A DNA stretch of 28,905 nt from Proteiniphilum sp. (lineage in GTDB: Bacteria; Bacteroidota; Bacteroidia; Bacteroidales; Dysgonomonadaceae): NCBI GenBank assembly GCA_016649795.1, contig JAENWZ010000004.1, positions 1-28,905 of the forward strand. Reading direction: 5' to 3'. Shown here one piece after another: positions 26,178 to 28,905 of this stretch; the stretch's first letter is position 1, and every line of letters starts with the position of its first letter. The notes below the pieces were generated by a model. The model ran no database searches. It saw only the letters and a program-made list of their open reading frames with translations, and was not told where the DNA came from. The translations under genes were made by a program, and so were the position numbers.

Positions 26178-27059
26178 TTACTCATCTTTTTTTCTGTCGT
26201 TTCCTGCGCCTATATGCTGAAGTTTTGTCCTTACTTTCTCAGTCAGCTCGTAATGCCTGTGGCATTTTCTTACGATCTTTAAAGACTCTTTTTCACTCAT
26301 CACCATGGCTGCATAATGATAACCGGCCTCCATGATTGTTTCCTGGTTATGCAGATTAAACATGGAATATTTTTCGATCCCTTTCGTTTCAATGAGTATA
26401 TCACAGTATGTTTTATCGAAAAGAGTATTGGAGTTAGACATCAGGTTAAACGTTCGTTCCAGCATCGTACGGATATTGTTTTTCTCGGAAGGAGGAATCA
26501 CCAACGAAACGTTTACCCCAATCACATTTTTGCATTTTTTCCTGATGACGGAAACAGGGAAATTCTTCAATATTCCCCCGTCTACATAGGGAACGCCATG
26601 AATCACCTGAGGATAAAATATGATGGGTATGGAACAGGATGCCACTACCGCATCTACCAGATCATCACCGTTTGAGAAGGTCACAGTACATGCTCTGTTC
26701 CAATCGGTTGCCACAGCATAGAAAGGGATTTGTAATTCTTTGAACCGTCTGGCTCTCAGATTCTTTTTCAGGAAACTGTGTAATCCTATACTTTTAAGAA
26801 AGCCTGATTTGGGTATGGTTAACTCTACAAACTCTTTGAATTCCCTCTTCCTGAACAGTTCCGCTATTTCATCGGGATGGTATCCATCGGCATAAAAAAC
26901 GCCGGCAAGCGCACCTGCACTGGTACCGGCAATCACATCGGGTTTCAATCCATATTCTTCCATCACTTTCAATGCTCCCAGGTGAGCGAAACCTTTGGCT
27001 CCTCCTCCACTTAGCGCATAACCCAGGAAATAATCGTAACTCTTACCGAAGATTGCCAT
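26178..27059 (-). CDS. Patatin-like phospholipase (RssA-type)
   Basis: A 293-residue patatin-domain acyl hydrolase. The oxyanion loop SGGGAKG (17-23), nucleophile Ser47 in GTSAG (45-49), and Asp160 in DGG (160-162) form the complete Ser-Asp dyad machinery. There is no signal peptide, so it is probably a cytoplasmic or membrane-peripheral lipase acting on phospholipids or acyl esters. Start choice: the ATG at 27059 is preceded by GGGAGG seven bases upstream, an almost ideal Shine-Dalgarno, rare in this phylum. An in-frame TTG six bases further upstream sits too close to it. The C-terminal third is basic and without a recognised domain. It lies 112 bp downstream of folK and 87 bp upstream of the GH13 gene. 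Confidence 0.9.
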   Translation of the reverse strand: MAIFGKSYDYFLGYALSGGGAKGFAHLGALKVMEEYGLKPDVIAGTSAGALAGVFYADGYHPDEIAELFRKREFKEFVELTIPKSGFLKSIGLHSFLKKNLRARRFKELQIPFYAVATDWNRACTVTFSNGDDLVDAVVASCSIPIIFYPQVIHGVPYVDGGILKNFPVSVIRKKCKNVIGVNVSLVIPPSEKNNIRTMLERTFNLMSNSNTLFDKTYCDILIETKGIEKYSMFNLHNQETIMEAGYHYAAMVMSEKESLKIVRKCHRHYELTEKVRTKLQHIGAGNDRKKDE

Positions 27060-27077
27060 GATCAAACCTCCCTATAA
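27060..27077 (-). promoter_or_regulatory. Strong Shine-Dalgarno deciding the patatin start
   Basis: On the minus strand GGGAGG is followed by TTTGATC and then ATG at 27059. The 7-base spacing is ideal. Most genes in this window have only A-rich leaders, so this site stands out and selects the ATG over the TTG at 27065. Confidence 0.6.
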
Positions 27078-27171
27078 CCATATTATTACACAAATATGCC
27101 ACTTTTTTTTCATTATCCGGCATGCAGCTCTGCTATAGTTAATCAATATTCATGATTTTTTTGTAAATATC

Positions 27172-27669
27172 TTATAAATAATCTGTTTGCATCCGGTCAA
27201 ACTCATCCTTCAATTGGCGAATAGTTTTACCGAATAGTGGATGGATCCTGTCCGGTGCTATTTCGCACAATGGTGCAAGCACAAAATCGCGTGTATGAAA
27301 CCGGGGATGCGGAATGGTCAGTTCAGGTGTGTTTATTATCAGATTGTCAGCCATTATCAGATCGATATCAATCACTCTGTCTGCATAAACGCCCTTTTGA
27401 CTTTTTACAGATCTACCAATCTCTGTTTCAATTTCTTGAGTGATTGCGAATAGGATATAAACATCAATATAAGTTGCCACTTCGCAGACACAATTGACGA
27501 AAATATTGGCAGATTGAAAACCAACAGGATTGGTAATATGAAGAGCGGACAAGGAAGTTATTCTTCCGATCCGCTCTTCAATTTTTTTGAATGCATCCTC
27601 AATATTTTTCTGTTTGTCCCCCAGATTTGATCCAAGTGCTAAAATAACAGAGTATTCATTTTTTTTCAT
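27172..27669 (-). CDS. folK: 2-amino-4-hydroxy-6-hydroxymethyldihydropteridine pyrophosphokinase (HPPK)
   Basis: Transfers pyrophosphate from ATP to hydroxymethyldihydropterin in folate synthesis. 165 residues, the normal single-domain length. The N-terminus ILALGSNLGDK is the conserved start, and the HPPK signature is VYADRVIDIDLIMAD (the two Asp residues bind Mg-ATP), followed by LTIPHPRFHTRDFVLAPL. It is not fused to FolB or FolP. The start at 27669 (MKKNEYSVIL) lies 39 bp downstream of queA on the same strand. truB-queA-folK is, as far as I recall, a frequent Bacteroidales order, so the three are probably an operon although the functions are unrelated. Confidence 0.96.
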   Translation of the reverse strand: MKKNEYSVILALGSNLGDKQKNIEDAFKKIEERIGRITSLSALHITNPVGFQSANIFVNCVCEVATYIDVYILFAITQEIETEIGRSVKSQKGVYADRVIDIDLIMADNLIINTPELTIPHPRFHTRDFVLAPLCEIAPDRIHPLFGKTIRQLKDEFDRMQTDYL

Positions 27670-27708
27670 TGTTATTCATTGTTCCCCGGCAATCTCTTTC
27701 AATCTATA

Positions 27709-28761
27709 TCAATCCATAATCAACATGGCATCACCATATGCCCCGAAACTGTACTTTTCCTTTATCGCCACCTCGTAGGCTTCCATTATTCTCTCGTATC
27801 CTCCAAATGCACAAGCCATCATAAGCAAGGTTGAATAGGGCAGATGAAAATTGGTGATAAGACTGTTGGTGAGTGTAAATTCATAGGGAGGAAAGATGAA
27901 TTTGTTGGTCCATCCCTCTTTTGGTTTCAAATGACCATCGGTGCTCACTGTTGTCTCCACTGCACGAAGTACGGATGTTCCTACAGCACATATATTGCGT
28001 CTCTCATTTTTTGCCCTGTTCACATTTTTACACAATCCCTCGGTGATAACCATCTGTTCCGATTCCATTTTATGCTTCGTCAGATCTTCCACATCAATCA
28101 TACGATAAGCTCCTAGTCCGTTATGAAGTGTGATGAAGCCAAAATTTATATCACTGATTTCCATCCTTTTCATCAACTCGCGGCTGAAATGTAATCCCGC
28201 TGCGGGAGCAACAACAGCACCTTCATTTTGAGCAAATATGTTCTGATACCTCTCCACATCATCCGGTTCTGCATCCCGTTCCAGATATTCAGGGATCGGC
28301 GTCTCTCCTATCGAGAACAACATACTTTTGAATTCATCATAGGGTCCATCGTAGAGAAACCTGAGTGTACGCCCACGTGATGTAGTATTATCGATGACCT
28401 CAGCAACCAGTTCCTCGTTTTCACCGAAATAGAGTTTATTGCCAATACGTATCTTGCGTGCCGGATTGACCAAAACATCCCATAAATGCTGATCGGGATT
28501 AAGCTCTCTCAACAAGAACACCTCAATCTTGGCACCCGTTTTTTCCTTGTTTCCGAACAGCCTGGCTGGAAAAACCTTCGTGTCGTTGAAGATGAAAAAA
28601 TCATTTTTATTAAAATATTCCAGTACATTCTTGAACACCTTATGTTCCAATATTCCGGTTTTTCTGTGTACAACAAGAAGCCGGGCTTCATCACGATGAA
28701 CAGCGGGGTGTTTCGCGACAAGCTCTTCCGGTAAATTAAATTTGAATTGCGAAAGTTTCAT
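27709..28761 (-). CDS. queA: S-adenosylmethionine:tRNA ribosyltransferase-isomerase
   Basis: QueA uses the ribosyl part of SAM to turn preQ1 at position 34 of GUN-anticodon tRNAs into epoxyqueuosine. 350 residues, the usual length. The N-terminus MKLSQFKFNLPEELVAKHP and the blocks FIFNDTKVFPARLFG, GAVVAPAAGLHFS, TLHNGLGAYRMIDVEDL and TNKFIFPPYEF with NSLITNFHLP are all characteristic. The ATG at 28761 is chosen over an in-frame ATG at 28797 because it gives the family start, and the 12 extra residues (MRLNILDIGYYR) match nothing. The gap to the truB stop is 42 bp. No Shine-Dalgarno is seen. The tail GAYGDAMLIMD is standard. Confidence 0.97.
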   Translation of the reverse strand: MKLSQFKFNLPEELVAKHPAVHRDEARLLVVHRKTGILEHKVFKNVLEYFNKNDFFIFNDTKVFPARLFGNKEKTGAKIEVFLLRELNPDQHLWDVLVNPARKIRIGNKLYFGENEELVAEVIDNTTSRGRTLRFLYDGPYDEFKSMLFSIGETPIPEYLERDAEPDDVERYQNIFAQNEGAVVAPAAGLHFSRELMKRMEISDINFGFITLHNGLGAYRMIDVEDLTKHKMESEQMVITEGLCKNVNRAKNERRNICAVGTSVLRAVETTVSTDGHLKPKEGWTNKFIFPPYEFTLTNSLITNFHLPYSTLLMMACAFGGYERIMEAYEVAIKEKYSFGAYGDAMLIMD

Positions 28762-28803
28762 ACGATAATAACCTATATCTAATATATTTAATCTCAAGTC
28801 TCT

Positions 28804-28905
28804 CTATTGATCCCCTGTACCTATGTTTTCATCTAAAAAACGATCTACATCCTCCATCTTCAGACAATTATCCAAAGAGGCCTCTCCTACCCTCGTACGC
28901 GTTAA
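28804..28905 (-). CDS. truB: tRNA pseudouridine(55) synthase TruB, C-terminal 33 residues (rest outside window)
   Basis: The minus-strand frame open to the window edge reads LTRTRVGEASLDNCLKMEDV and runs 13 more residues to a TAG at 28804-28806. The LxRTRxGxxxLDxCLxxED pattern is the C-terminal end of the TruB catalytic domain, the enzyme that makes pseudouridine 55 in the T-loop of most tRNAs. The product lacks a PUA domain, as usual in this phylum. The catalytic Asp is outside the window. The gene is directly upstream of queA, in keeping with a truB-queA-folK operon. Confidence 0.8.
   Translation of the reverse strand, partial: LTRTRVGEASLDNCLKMEDVDRFLDENIGTGDQ

Noticed and set aside
27060..27171. 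CATATTTG in the folK-patatin gap as a patatin promoter
   Set aside because: One mismatch at the key first T and no -33 element; too weak to annotate.

Overview
The window looks like chromosomal housekeeping DNA from a Bacteroidota bacterium, order Bacteroidales. Gene content and protein character would suit a Dysgonomonadaceae-type organism (Proteiniphilum/Petrimonas relatives), but that family placement is inference. The phylum call rests on several observations. Promoters of the form TTTG/TTG-N19-TAnnTTTG stand before several genes. Strong Shine-Dalgarno sequences are almost absent. Gene pairs and proteins are typical of the phylum: a roughly 1,100-residue SecA with an SEC-C tail, a divergent 390-residue PurM, type B L31, an Lnb (DUF4105) protein, and gyrA followed by an exported TPR protein. 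I see no rRNA, tRNA, insertion sequence, prophage or CRISPR array.

Layout. At 1-2.7 kb are the 3' part of tilS, a 244-bp non-coding stretch with a possible structured RNA, a 45-residue single-pass membrane protein, and serS. At 2.7-6.3 kb cinA (minus strand) abuts serS tail to tail and diverges from an SLC12-like transporter. At 6.3-13.2 kb come rpmE2 with a foldable leader and its own terminator, then a plus-strand run of lnb (lipoprotein N-acyltransferase), an exported alkaline-phosphatase-fold protein that has lost nearly all catalytic residues, and secA, closed by a strong terminator. At 13.3-17.4 kb are gyrA and the exported TPR protein, again with a terminator. At 17.5-22 kb are purM, prfA, pyrF and an HD-domain phosphohydrolase. 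At 22-23.3 kb a DUF454 membrane protein (minus) and a low-molecular-weight phosphatase (plus) diverge from back-to-back consensus promoters. At 23.3-28.9 kb everything is on the minus strand: truB (end only), queA, folK, a patatin-like protein, an intracellular GH13 enzyme and prs. prs converges on the phosphatase gene across a bidirectional terminator.

How the genes fit together. Nucleotide supply is represented by purM, pyrF and prs. Translation and RNA modification are represented by tilS, serS, rpmE2, prfA, queA and truB. Envelope biogenesis is represented by lnb, the pseudophosphatase and secA. The most interesting item is the pseudophosphatase between lnb and secA. It keeps the fold signature and signal peptide of PafA-like phosphatases but has Lys at the nucleophile position and no recognisable ligands for the second half of the zinc site. 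Secondary items are a candidate structured RNA ahead of the 45-residue protein, a foldable rpmE2 leader, a phased heptamer array right before the HD gene, and a perfect 13-bp inverted repeat upstream of purM.
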